From the NCBI GenBank assembly GCA_017623115.1, contig JAGAPT010000017.1, positions 1 to 64,000 on the forward strand: a DNA stretch of 64,000 bases, read 5' to 3'. The position numbers and the translations under genes were made by a program. The notes under the pieces are model-generated. The model did not search any database. It saw nothing but the letters and a program-made list of their open reading frames with translations, and was not told the origin of the DNA. Position 1 is the stretch's first letter, and every line of letters starts with the position of its first letter. Origin of the DNA: Alistipes sp. (lineage in GTDB: Bacteria > Bacteroidota > Bacteroidia > Bacteroidales > Rikenellaceae). This document shows positions 15,752-22,580 of the stretch, in pieces.

Positions 15752-16452
15752 AAAAAATCGTCGTATTTACCGGTGCCGGCATCTCGGCCGACAGCGGGCT
15801 GAAAACCTTCCGCGACAGTGATGGTCTGTGGGCCGAATACCGCATCGAGGATGTCTGCACCCCCGAAGCGCTGGCCCGCAACCGCGCCCTCGTCGTCGAG
15901 TTCTACAACAAGCGTCGTCGCGAATTGGAGCACACCCTGCCTAACGCTGCTCATCATGCCGTAGCAGCGTTGGAGCAGCACTTCGAAGTCGAAGTCATCA
16001 CCCAAAATGTGGATGACCTGCACGAACGTGCCGGATCGAGCCGCATCACCCACCTGCATGGCGAGCTGCGAAAACTCCGCTCATCGCGCAACCCCGAGCT
16101 GATTGTTCCGTGTGAGGGCTGGGAGCAAAAACTGACCGACACGGCTCCCGATGGCTCACTCCTACGACCCCACATCGTCTTCTTTGGCGAGTCGGTGCCG
16201 ATGTTCGACCAAGCCTGCAAGGTTGCCGCCACAGCCGATGTGTTCGTCGTTGTAGGCACGTCGCTGGCCGTCTACCCCGCCGCTTCGCTCGTGCATTACA
16301 TCCGCCCCGAAGTACCTATCTACCTCGTCGACCCCGGCACACCCGATGTGCGCCTCATTCGCAATCCGCTGACCCACATCCGCAAACGGGCAGCCGAAGG
16401 AGTGCCCGAGTTAGTCACAAGGTTGGTCAATGCGTTGAAAATTGAAGCGTAA
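15748..16452 (+). CDS. cobB: NAD-dependent protein deacylase, Sir2/CobB family (zinc-less type)
   Basis: A 234-residue sirtuin with the NAD-binding motif GAGISADSG (residues 9-17), TQNVDDLHERAG, and catalytic His104 in HLHGEL. GTSLAVYPAA completes the Rossmann part. The enzyme removes acyl groups from lysines, producing nicotinamide and O-acyl-ADP-ribose. The four cysteines of the usual zinc knot are absent; the region reads RKLRSSRNPELIVPC. This is seen in other Bacteroidales CobB-like proteins, so loss of zinc need not mean loss of activity. It is the last gene of the SPFH cluster. Confidence 0.92.
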   Translation: MKKIVVFTGAGISADSGLKTFRDSDGLWAEYRIEDVCTPEALARNRALVVEFYNKRRRELEHTLPNAAHHAVAALEQHFEVEVITQNVDDLHERAGSSRITHLHGELRKLRSSRNPELIVPCEGWEQKLTDTAPDGSLLRPHIVFFGESVPMFDQACKVAATADVFVVVGTSLAVYPAASLVHYIRPEVPIYLVDPGTPDVRLIRNPLTHIRKRAAEGVPELVTRLVNALKIEA

Positions 16453-16477
16453 GTCTTTCGTGCTTACGCTTTTTTTT
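16445..16477 (+). terminator. Terminator overlapping the sirtuin stop codon
   Basis: A perfect 9-bp stem (16445-16453 with 16463-16471) has a 9-nt loop and ends in a T-run reaching 16477. The stop codon lies inside the 5' arm. Confidence 0.85.
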
Positions 16478-16509
16478 CGTACCTTTACGCAAATTTAGTT
16501 ACAAAAGAG

Positions 16510-17271
16510 ATGTTGGAGCAATACGATACATTCTTAGCCATTATGGCTGTCATAGCCGTGGTGGTCTTTGTAGCCCTGCAATTTGTCGAAGCAGGCTATG
16601 GCTATCTGTTCAACCCGAAGTTTGGCCGCCCCATCTCGAACAAGGTAGGCTGGGTCTTGATGGAGAGCCCTGTATTTATCGCCATGACCCTCCTCTGGTG
16701 GTGTTCCGAGCGTCGATTCGAGGCAGCACCGCTCGTGCTCTTCCTGCTCTTCCAAAGCCACTATTTCCACCGCTCGTTCATCTTCCCGCTGCGCCTGCGC
16801 GGCAACTCGAAGATGCCCCTCGGCATTGTCGCAATGGGCATGCTCTTCAACACGCTCAACGCCCTGATGCAGGGCGGCTGGATCTTCTACCTCGCCCCCG
16901 AGGGGTTCTATGCCGACTGGTTTTCTAAGCCCTACATCTACCTCGGAGGGGCGATTTTCCTCCTCGGCATGGCCATCAACCTCCACTCCGACCACATCAT
17001 CCGCTCACTCCGCAAGGAGGGCGACACACGCCACTATATCCCCTATGGCGGCATGTTCCGCTATGTATCGTCGGCCAACTACTTCGGTGAGTTGACCGAG
17101 TGGATCGGCTTTGCCATCGCATCATGGTCGTGGGCAGGCGTGGTCTTCGTGCTGTGGACCTTTGCCAATCTGGCACCGCGTGCCGCCTCGTTGCGTCGTC
17201 GCTATGCCGCAGAGTTCGGCGAGGAGTTCACCCGCCTGAATCGCAAACGCATCCTTCCGTTCATCTATTAG
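16510..17271 (+). CDS. Steroid 5-alpha-reductase family membrane enzyme
   Basis: A 253-residue polytopic protein of the SRD5A family. The near-diagnostic motif GGMFRYVSSANYFGELTEW matches the NADPH-binding and catalytic region of human SRD5A enzymes. LLFQSHYFHRSFIFPLR is a second conserved block, and about six hydrophobic segments are present. The family reduces the delta-4 double bond of 3-oxo steroids to the 5-alpha (allo) configuration. It lies 4 bp upstream of a BaiCD-like flavoenzyme gene and in the same run as a short-chain dehydrogenase. That is the gene set linked to iso-allo bile acid formation in Parabacteroides and Odoribacteraceae. Substrate is inferred from that context. Confidence 0.88.
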   Translation: MLEQYDTFLAIMAVIAVVVFVALQFVEAGYGYLFNPKFGRPISNKVGWVLMESPVFIAMTLLWWCSERRFEAAPLVLFLLFQSHYFHRSFIFPLRLRGNSKMPLGIVAMGMLFNTLNALMQGGWIFYLAPEGFYADWFSKPYIYLGGAIFLLGMAINLHSDHIIRSLRKEGDTRHYIPYGGMFRYVSSANYFGELTEWIGFAIASWSWAGVVFVLWTFANLAPRAASLRRRYAAEFGEEFTRLNRKRILPFIY

Positions 17272-17275
17272 GATT

Positions 17276-18502
17276 ATGGAATCGAAACTCTTTACTCCGT
17301 TCCAATTGGGGCCTTTGACCCTCCGCAACCGCACGATTCGCTCGGCGGCGTTCGAGTCGATGGGCAAGGACTTCGGCCCGACCGAACAGCTCAAAAACTA
17401 CCATGTGAGCGTGGCTCGGGGCGGTATCGGCATGACGACCCTCGCCTATGCCTCGGTAAACCGCAGTGGCGTCTCGTTCAACAAGCAGTTGTGGCTGCGT
17501 GAGGAGATTGTCCCTGCGTTGCGCGACATCACCGATGCCATTCATGCCGAGGGGGCTGCCGCAGGCATCCAAATCGGCCACTGCGGCAACATGACTCACT
17601 GGTCGACGGCCGGCTCGTTCCCCGTATCGGCCTCGAACGGATTCAACCTCTACTCCCCCACCTTCCATCGTCGTCTACGTGCCTCGGAGTGCATAACCAT
17701 GGCGAAGGATTTCGGCAAAGCCGTGGTTACGGTACACGAAGCAGGTTTCGACTCGGTCGAGGTGCATGCCGGACACGGATACCTCATCTCGCAATTTTTA
17801 TCGCCCTACACCAACCATCGGCGCGACGAGTTTGGCGGCTCACTCACAAACCGCATGCGCTTTATGCAGCTGTGTCTGACCGAGGTGATGGAGCAGGCTA
17901 CCCGACTCGGAATGGCCGTGCTGGTCAAGCACAACATGGAGGACGGCTTCAAAGGGGGTATCGAGGTCGAGGAGTCGATCGAGATTGCCAAGGAGATCGA
18001 ACGCCTCGGCGTACACGGCATTGTCCTCTCATCGGGCTTCGTTTCGCGTGCCCCGATGGCGGTGATGCGTGGTCGCATCCCCACCAAGACGATGGGCTAC
18101 TACATGGGATGGAACGAGTGGTTGCAGAAAATCGTCGTCTCGCTCTTTGGGCAGTGGATGATCAAGCAATACGACTTCAAGGAGTGCTTCTTCCTGGAGA
18201 ATGCCAAGCGATTCCGTGAAGCACTGCAGTTGCCGTTGGTCTATGTCGGAGGCTTGGTATCACGCGAGGGCATCGAACGTGTTCTGGGCGAAGGGTTTGA
18301 GTTGGTGCAGATGGCGCGTGCCTTGATTAACGACCCTGCATTTGTCAATAAGATGCGTGAAGGCGATCTCACAACCCGCTCGGGGTGCGACCACCGCGAC
18401 TACTGCATCGCCCGCATGTATTCACGCGATATGCAGTGTTGCCACAACTGCACCGAGGAGATTCCCGAGCGACTATGGCGCGAACTGCGAAAGATTAAAT
18501 AG
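17276..18502 (+). CDS. NADH:flavin oxidoreductase, BaiCD-like enoate/5-beta-reductase
   Basis: A 408-residue old-yellow-enzyme TIM barrel: FTPFQLGPLTLRNR at the N-terminus, HAGHGYLISQFLSPY and FGGSLTNRMRF for FMN and substrate binding, then VGGLVSR. Near the end a cysteine-rich stretch (GCDHRDYC, QCCHNC) could hold the 4Fe-4S cluster known in BaiCD. The protein stops soon afterwards, so it lacks the C-terminal FAD/NAD domain of the larger 2,4-dienoyl-CoA reductases. It probably reduces 3-oxo-delta-4 steroids or bile acids to the 5-beta form, in competition or balance with the adjacent 5-alpha-reductase. Confidence 0.85.
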   Translation: MESKLFTPFQLGPLTLRNRTIRSAAFESMGKDFGPTEQLKNYHVSVARGGIGMTTLAYASVNRSGVSFNKQLWLREEIVPALRDITDAIHAEGAAAGIQIGHCGNMTHWSTAGSFPVSASNGFNLYSPTFHRRLRASECITMAKDFGKAVVTVHEAGFDSVEVHAGHGYLISQFLSPYTNHRRDEFGGSLTNRMRFMQLCLTEVMEQATRLGMAVLVKHNMEDGFKGGIEVEESIEIAKEIERLGVHGIVLSSGFVSRAPMAVMRGRIPTKTMGYYMGWNEWLQKIVVSLFGQWMIKQYDFKECFFLENAKRFREALQLPLVYVGGLVSREGIERVLGEGFELVQMARALINDPAFVNKMREGDLTTRSGCDHRDYCIARMYSRDMQCCHNCTEEIPERLWRELRKIK

Positions 18503-18504
18503 GG

Positions 18505-19314
18505 ATGAAACGAGGTCAAATTGAAAAAGGGTCAGCCTGGGCACTTGTTACGGGTGCCGGCTCGGGTATCGGACGTTGCTATGCACAACGGTTAGCGACC
18601 TTGGGATACAACCTCATCATAGTGGGCAATCAGGAGCTCCCGCTCCGCACGGCCGCCGAGGAGATTGCTCGCCAGGCAGGTGTTCTGGTTCGCCCATTAG
18701 CACTCGACTTAGCACGTATCGATGCGGCCGAGGAGTTGTATGAGGCCGTGGCTGCAGCCGGTATCGAGATTGATGTGCTGATTAACAACGCCGGCATCTT
18801 CTCCTTCTGCGATGTTCTCTCGACCGACGAGGAGCGCATCGAGCGCATCCTGCTCCTGCACGACATGACCGCCACGAAGCTCTGTCGCCGCTATGCCACC
18901 CGCATGATGGAGCGTGGCATTCGTGGTTACATCCTCAATATGTCCTCCTATTCGCTCTGGATGCCCTTCCCCGGATTGGCCGTATATAGTGCCTCAAAAG
19001 CCTATCTGAAAGCCTTCTCGGTGGCCTTCTCGAAAGAGGTCGAGGAGCACGACATCCACGTTACGGCCATCTGTCCGGCCGGTGTTGCCACCGACCTCTA
19101 TGGCCTTCCCCCGAAGCTGCAACGCCTCGGCATCCGTGTCGGAGGGTTAATCACGGCCGACCACTGCGCCCGCCGTGGGTTGAGTGCATTGTGGCGTAGT
19201 GTGCGTTGCTCGGTGCCCGATTGGTGGAACCGTCTCTGGATTCCGCTTCTGGTGAGCCTTCCGATGTGGATGTTACGTCCTCTACGTCGTTATACCATGA
19301 AATTTCAAAAATAG
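18505..19314 (+). CDS. Short-chain dehydrogenase, probable hydroxysteroid dehydrogenase
   Basis: A 269-residue SDR with TGAGSGIG (residues 16-23), NNAG (94-97) and the catalytic triad Ser148, Tyr161 and Lys165 (YSASK). The C-terminus (about 237-262) is hydrophobic and basic (WNRLWIPLLVSLPMWMLRPLRR), suggesting membrane attachment like that of 17-beta-HSD type 3/12 enzymes. It starts 2 bp after the flavoenzyme gene and ends where a HAD gene begins. In the homologous clusters this position is a 3-beta-hydroxysteroid dehydrogenase acting on 3-oxo bile acids. That specificity is inferred and not readable from sequence. Confidence 0.85.
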   Translation: MKRGQIEKGSAWALVTGAGSGIGRCYAQRLATLGYNLIIVGNQELPLRTAAEEIARQAGVLVRPLALDLARIDAAEELYEAVAAAGIEIDVLINNAGIFSFCDVLSTDEERIERILLLHDMTATKLCRRYATRMMERGIRGYILNMSSYSLWMPFPGLAVYSASKAYLKAFSVAFSKEVEEHDIHVTAICPAGVATDLYGLPPKLQRLGIRVGGLITADHCARRGLSALWRSVRCSVPDWWNRLWIPLLVSLPMWMLRPLRRYTMKFQK

Positions 19315-19938
19315 ATGATGTTGCAATCGATTAAAAATATTGTCTTCGACCTCGGAGGGGTCATCGTCGACCTGGAACTGGAGCGTGTCCGTGAAGCCTT
19401 CCGCGAGATTGGTATGCCCCGCATGGCCGCCCTGATGGACCCCTGCTACCCGGCAGCCGTCAACGAACTGCTCGAACGAGGAGCTATCACCTGGGAGGAG
19501 GCGTGCGACGAGATGCGTCGTATCGACAACCTCCCGACCGTTACCAACGAGCAGATAGCCTGGGTCTACGCCGAGTTCCTCGCCCGTGTTGATGAACGCA
19601 AAATCGAGCAAATCGAGGCACTGCGCAAACAGGGCTACCGCACCTATATGCTCTCGAACACCAATCCGGTAGCCTACGAGGTGGTACGTCAACACTTTCT
19701 GCGTGCCGGCCGACAAATTGAGGCGTGTTTCGACGAGATTTGTCTCTCGTTTGAGATGAAAATGCTCAAACCCGACCCGCAGATCTTCGAGGAGTTGATT
19801 CGCCGCACAGGGATCCGTCCCGAGGAGTCGCTCTACATCGACGATGGAGCCCGCAATGCGGATGCTGCCCATGCGCTCGGCTTCCACATCTTCTGTCCCC
19901 CGACCAATGGGCAGTTTGGGCAGTTGTTTGAGGAGTAG
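19315..19938 (+). CDS. HAD superfamily hydrolase (YihX-like)
   Basis: A 207-residue HAD-IA phosphatase. Motif I is VFDLGGVIVD, motif II is MLSNTN, motif III is a lysine in KMLKPDP, and motif IV is YIDDGARN. The second Asp of motif I is replaced by Gly (DLGG), as in the YihX/epoxide-hydrolase N-terminal subgroup. It starts directly after the SDR stop codon, so it is co-transcribed with the steroid-reductase genes. A role there is not evident, and it may be a general sugar-phosphate phosphatase. Confidence 0.85.
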   Translation: MMLQSIKNIVFDLGGVIVDLELERVREAFREIGMPRMAALMDPCYPAAVNELLERGAITWEEACDEMRRIDNLPTVTNEQIAWVYAEFLARVDERKIEQIEALRKQGYRTYMLSNTNPVAYEVVRQHFLRAGRQIEACFDEICLSFEMKMLKPDPQIFEELIRRTGIRPEESLYIDDGARNADAAHALGFHIFCPPTNGQFGQLFEE

Positions 19939-19983
19939 CGAGTTTTTATTCGGCCACAAGCGTGGTGGTTCAAAAAAAATGAT

Positions 19984-19991
19984 TACCTTTG
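19984..19991 (+). promoter_or_regulatory. -7 box for tRNA-Pro
   Basis: TACCTTTG, 14 bp before the mature tRNA. No clear -33 TTTG is present. Confidence 0.5.
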
Positions 19992-20005
19992 CGCCATCAA
20001 ACACT

Positions 20006-20080
20006 CGGGGTGTAGCGCAGCCCGGTTAGCGCGTCTGGTTTGGGACCAGAAAGTCGCAGGTTCGAATCCTGTCTCCCCGA
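20006..20080 (+). tRNA. tRNA-Pro (anticodon TGG)
   Basis: A 75-nt cloverleaf: acceptor 20006-20012 with 20073-20079 (one T-T mismatch), anticodon stem 20034-20038 with 20046-20050, anticodon TGG at 20041-20043, and T-loop GTTCGAATC. The 3' CCA is not encoded. Confidence 0.95.
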
Positions 20081-20097
20081 CAAACTGAAACAAGCAA

Positions 20098-20125
20098 AAT
20101 CCCGCATGTAAGATGCGGGATTTTT
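20098..20125 (+). terminator. Terminator of tRNA-Pro
   Basis: A perfect 10-bp stem AATCCCGCAT/ATGCGGGATT with a 5-nt loop is followed by TTT. Confidence 0.85.
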
Positions 20126-20193
20126 GTATAGAGCGGAAAGGCGTCACGCAGTGGGCTCTGCCCACGAAGCAGCCAATCTCTCCCCGACAAAGA

Positions 20194-20228
20194 AAACAGA
20201 AAGCCTTGCATCGCAGGATGGCAAGGCT
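20194..20228 (-). terminator. Probable terminator of mltG
   Basis: On the minus strand the stem AGCCTTGC (20228-20221) pairs with GCAAGGCT (20209-20202), followed by a T-rich tail. It starts 27 bp past the mltG stop. Confidence 0.55.
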
Positions 20229-20254
20229 GTTCTTCTGGATAAGGCTTTCGATCA

Positions 20255-21283
20255 TTACTTAATCTTACGGCGATTCAATTCTGCGGCATAGGCCTTCGCA
20301 TTTCGCTTATGCTCGGCAAAGGTGCGGGCAAAATTGTGATATCCGTCAAAGGTGGGGCGAGCACAGAAGAAGAGATAATCGTGCTGCTCGAAATTGAGCA
20401 CCGACTCAATGGCCTGCTTGCTCGGCATGCAAATCGGCGAGGGAGGCAACCCCTTGTTGACATAGGTATTATAGGGCGACTTATACTTCAGGTGTTTATG
20501 CAGGATACGGCGCAGCTCAAAGTTCTGCATCGCATATTTCACCGTCGGGTCGGCCTGCAGAGGCATTCCCTTGCGCAGGCGATTGATGTAAACACCGGCC
20601 ACACGCGGCATCTCATCCGCTTGACGAGTCTCTTCATAGACAATCGAGGCCAAGGTCATCACCTCCCAGCGCGACAACCCCGAGCGTTTGCGTTTGGCAT
20701 CCCGCTCCTCGCTCCAGAAACGTGCATACTCACGCTCCATGCGTGCAATCAGCTCCTCGGGCGTCGTGGTCCAATAGACCTCGTAGGTATCGGGCAGGAA
20801 CATCGCAAAATGTTTCAGCGAATCGAGTCCGGTCGACGGCTTTCCCTGCGTCGTACCTATCAGCGCACGATGAATGGCCACCGAATCGGCATCGATCTGA
20901 CCGGCCAACTTCGCCGCCAACTGAGCCGGAATACGCACATTGTTCATCGTCAAACGGACCGGAGTCTGTATGCCCAACTTCAACGCACGCACCACCTCTA
21001 TCACATCCATCCCGGGGGTCAGCAGGTAGTGTCCGGGCTTAAAGGTCTGCTCCAGATTCAGTCGCTTGGCATAAAGACGAAATGCAGCTCGATGCTTCAG
21101 ATGCGGCATCAGCGAATCGTTCAGCGCCTGATAGTCGGCATGGCGGCTCAGGAACAACTCATACGTCTCACGCACAGCATTTCCCCGAAACTGCACAATC
21201 CCAATCACGGCCATCAATGCACCAAGCACTACCCCACCGAGAAACACCCGGCACAACACCACGCGAAGTGAATTTTTCTGCAT
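20255..21283 (-). CDS. mltG: Endolytic murein transglycosylase
   Basis: A 342-residue inner-membrane protein with one N-terminal membrane segment (about 10-30) and the YceG/MltG domain: ASIVYEETRQADEMPRVAGVY carries the catalytic Glu, then INRLRKGMPLQADPTVKYA and NTYVNKGLPPSPI. MltG cleaves nascent glycan strands and sets their length. Its length is normal for the family. It is a single gene between the tRNA and SRP RNA on the other strand. Confidence 0.93.
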   Translation of the reverse strand: MQKNSLRVVLCRVFLGGVVLGALMAVIGIVQFRGNAVRETYELFLSRHADYQALNDSLMPHLKHRAAFRLYAKRLNLEQTFKPGHYLLTPGMDVIEVVRALKLGIQTPVRLTMNNVRIPAQLAAKLAGQIDADSVAIHRALIGTTQGKPSTGLDSLKHFAMFLPDTYEVYWTTTPEELIARMEREYARFWSEERDAKRKRSGLSRWEVMTLASIVYEETRQADEMPRVAGVYINRLRKGMPLQADPTVKYAMQNFELRRILHKHLKYKSPYNTYVNKGLPPSPICMPSKQAIESVLNFEQHDYLFFCARPTFDGYHNFARTFAEHKRNAKAYAAELNRRKIK

Positions 21284-21297
21284 CTTTTTCTATTTTT

Positions 21298-21329
21298 TTT
21301 GCAAAGATAGGGATTTTTTTCTACTTTTG
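21298..21329 (+). promoter_or_regulatory. Promoter of the SRP RNA
   Basis: TTTG (21298-21301) and TACTTTTG (21322-21329) are separated by 20 bp. The RNA 5' end at about 21336 falls 7 bp after the box, as expected. Confidence 0.8.
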
Positions 21330-21335
21330 TGCCCC

Positions 21336-21431
21336 GGGTGAGTCTTATACGACCAGCTCCTGCAGAATCCCCCAGGTGTGGAAGCAAGCAAGGGTATGCG
21401 GTTGTAGCGGTGCGATATAATCAGCTCACCC
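21336..21431 (+). ncRNA. ffs: Signal recognition particle RNA (small bacterial type)
   Basis: An approximately 96-nt RNA whose ends GGGTGAG and CTCACCC pair. The conserved apical region CCCAGGTGTGGAAGCAAGCA (21371-21390) is the Ffh-binding hairpin with its GGAA loop, and AGGGTATG closes the other strand. A run of six T follows. It scaffolds Ffh for co-translational targeting of membrane proteins. Confidence 0.9.
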
Positions 21432-21442
21432 TTTTTTCATCT

Positions 21443-21474
21443 AACGGCCCTGCTTCCTGTGGAGCCGTTTTTTT
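21443..21474 (+). terminator. Second terminator after SRP RNA
   Basis: Stem AACGGC (21443-21448) with GCCGTT (21464-21469), followed by T-rich sequence. Confidence 0.6.
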
Positions 21475-21519
21475 ATTTTTTTGAGGGAGGAGGGCTTTCC
21501 GCTTCGCTATTCCCAATAA

Positions 21520-21545
21520 AAAAGAGTTCCCGAGGGAACTCTTTT
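21520..21545. terminator. Bidirectional terminator between SRP RNA and tatC
   Basis: A perfect palindrome AAAAGAGTTCCC-GA-GGGAACTCTTTT gives a T-run on either strand. It lies 21 bp beyond the tatC stop. Confidence 0.8.
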
Positions 21546-21566
21546 GTTACCAATTCAAGGCCTCCA

Positions 21567-22343
21567 TCAGCGTTTAGCCACCAAGATACCCGCCTCATAG
21601 AGGAGATACAGCGGCAGAAAGACCACCATCAACGTAAAGGGGTCACCCGAAGGAGTGATAAATGCCGACAAGACCAGCAATGCCACCACTGCATAGCGGC
21701 GGAACTCCCCGAGCATACCTCGATTGACCACACCAAGGCTCGACAGCAACCACGTCATCAGTGGCAACTCAAAGACCAACCCCATGATAAAAATCATCCC
21801 CAGGAAATTGCTCATGTAGGAGTGGAGCGCAATCTGATTGGCGATGGTCGTGCTCAACTGATACTCGGCCAGAAAACGGAACGTGAGCGGAAATACCAGC
21901 AGATAGCCTACGGCACATCCCAGGAAGAACATCACCGTACCGGCTAAAAAGGCCACCGAGACACTCTTGCGCTCGTGCTGATAGAGTGCCGGGCTGATAA
22001 ACCGCCATATCTCATAGACCAGATAAGGGAAGGCAACCATCAAGGCCAACCAAAACGAGGTGCTGATATGGGTGGTGAACTGCGATGCCAATTTGATGTT
22101 GATAATCTCCACCGCAAAGGTATCTGCTGCCATCTGCGGAAAGAGCCCCGTGGCAGCAAGCCACCGATAGAGCACAAAGTCGGAGGTGGTGGGAGCCATG
22201 ACAAAGTGCTCGAAGAGATAGGGCATGGCAATAAAGCCCCCTATCACGCCGACCAGCAGCACGACAACCACACGAAACAGACACCACCGCAAATCTTCGA
22301 GGTGCGACCAGAAGGTTTTTGTCTCCTCCGTCATACCTTCCAC
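21567..22343 (-). CDS. tatC: Sec-independent protein translocase TatC
   Basis: A 258-residue inner-membrane protein with six membrane segments. The TatC hallmarks are FWSHLEDLRWCLFR near the N-terminus and VYEIWRFISPALYQHER in the cytoplasmic loop. It binds twin-arginine signal peptides and, with TatA, moves folded proteins across the inner membrane. It starts 3 bp after tatA. Starts at 22343 and 22334 are both possible; I took the longer one because it still leaves a gap after the tatA stop. Confidence 0.95.
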   Translation of the reverse strand: MEGMTEETKTFWSHLEDLRWCLFRVVVVLLVGVIGGFIAMPYLFEHFVMAPTTSDFVLYRWLAATGLFPQMAADTFAVEIINIKLASQFTTHISTSFWLALMVAFPYLVYEIWRFISPALYQHERKSVSVAFLAGTVMFFLGCAVGYLLVFPLTFRFLAEYQLSTTIANQIALHSYMSNFLGMIFIMGLVFELPLMTWLLSSLGVVNRGMLGEFRRYAVVALLVLSAFITPSGDPFTLMVVFLPLYLLYEAGILVAKR

Positions 22344-22346
22344 GAC

Positions 22347-22541
22347 CTATTTCTTCTCGTTTCCGGCCTCCTCGATATCCTTCTCGATGCCGTTCACACC
22401 CTCTTTGAAGCTGCGAACGCCTTTACCGATACCCTTCATCAGTTCGGGAATCTTGCGGCCACCGAAAATCAGCAAAATAACCAATGCGATAATGACAATC
22501 TCGGCCATGCCCAAATTGCCCAAGAACAATAACTTACTCAT
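22347..22541 (-). CDS. tatA: Twin-arginine translocase subunit TatA
   Basis: A 64-residue protein with one N-terminal transmembrane helix (MAEIVIIALVILLIFGG), the conserved GG-hinge, and an amphipathic helix (KIPELMKGIGKGVRSFKEGV) with an acidic tail. It forms the translocation pore with TatC, encoded 3 bp downstream. No separate TatB is seen, so this is probably a minimal TatAC system. Confidence 0.93.
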   Translation of the reverse strand: MSKLLFLGNLGMAEIVIIALVILLIFGGRKIPELMKGIGKGVRSFKEGVNGIEKDIEEAGNEKK

Positions 22542-22580
22542 AATCTTTTCGTTTAAGGTTTATAATCATCTATTTAGTTT

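Noticed and set aside
15748..16452. Sirtuin as an anti-phage Sir2 defence protein
   Set aside because: It is a stand-alone 234-residue CobB-type deacylase with normal catalytic motifs. No Argonaute, SLOG, HerA or other effector partner is adjacent.
20026..20211. Possible small gene after tRNA-Pro
   Set aside because: It overlaps the tRNA and its terminator and reads as the antisense tRNA artefact.
19983..20255. Open frame antisense to tRNA-Pro encoding TGFEPATFWSQT-like peptide
   Set aside because: This is the well-known false protein produced by translating the complement of tRNA genes. It overlaps the tRNA and a terminator.
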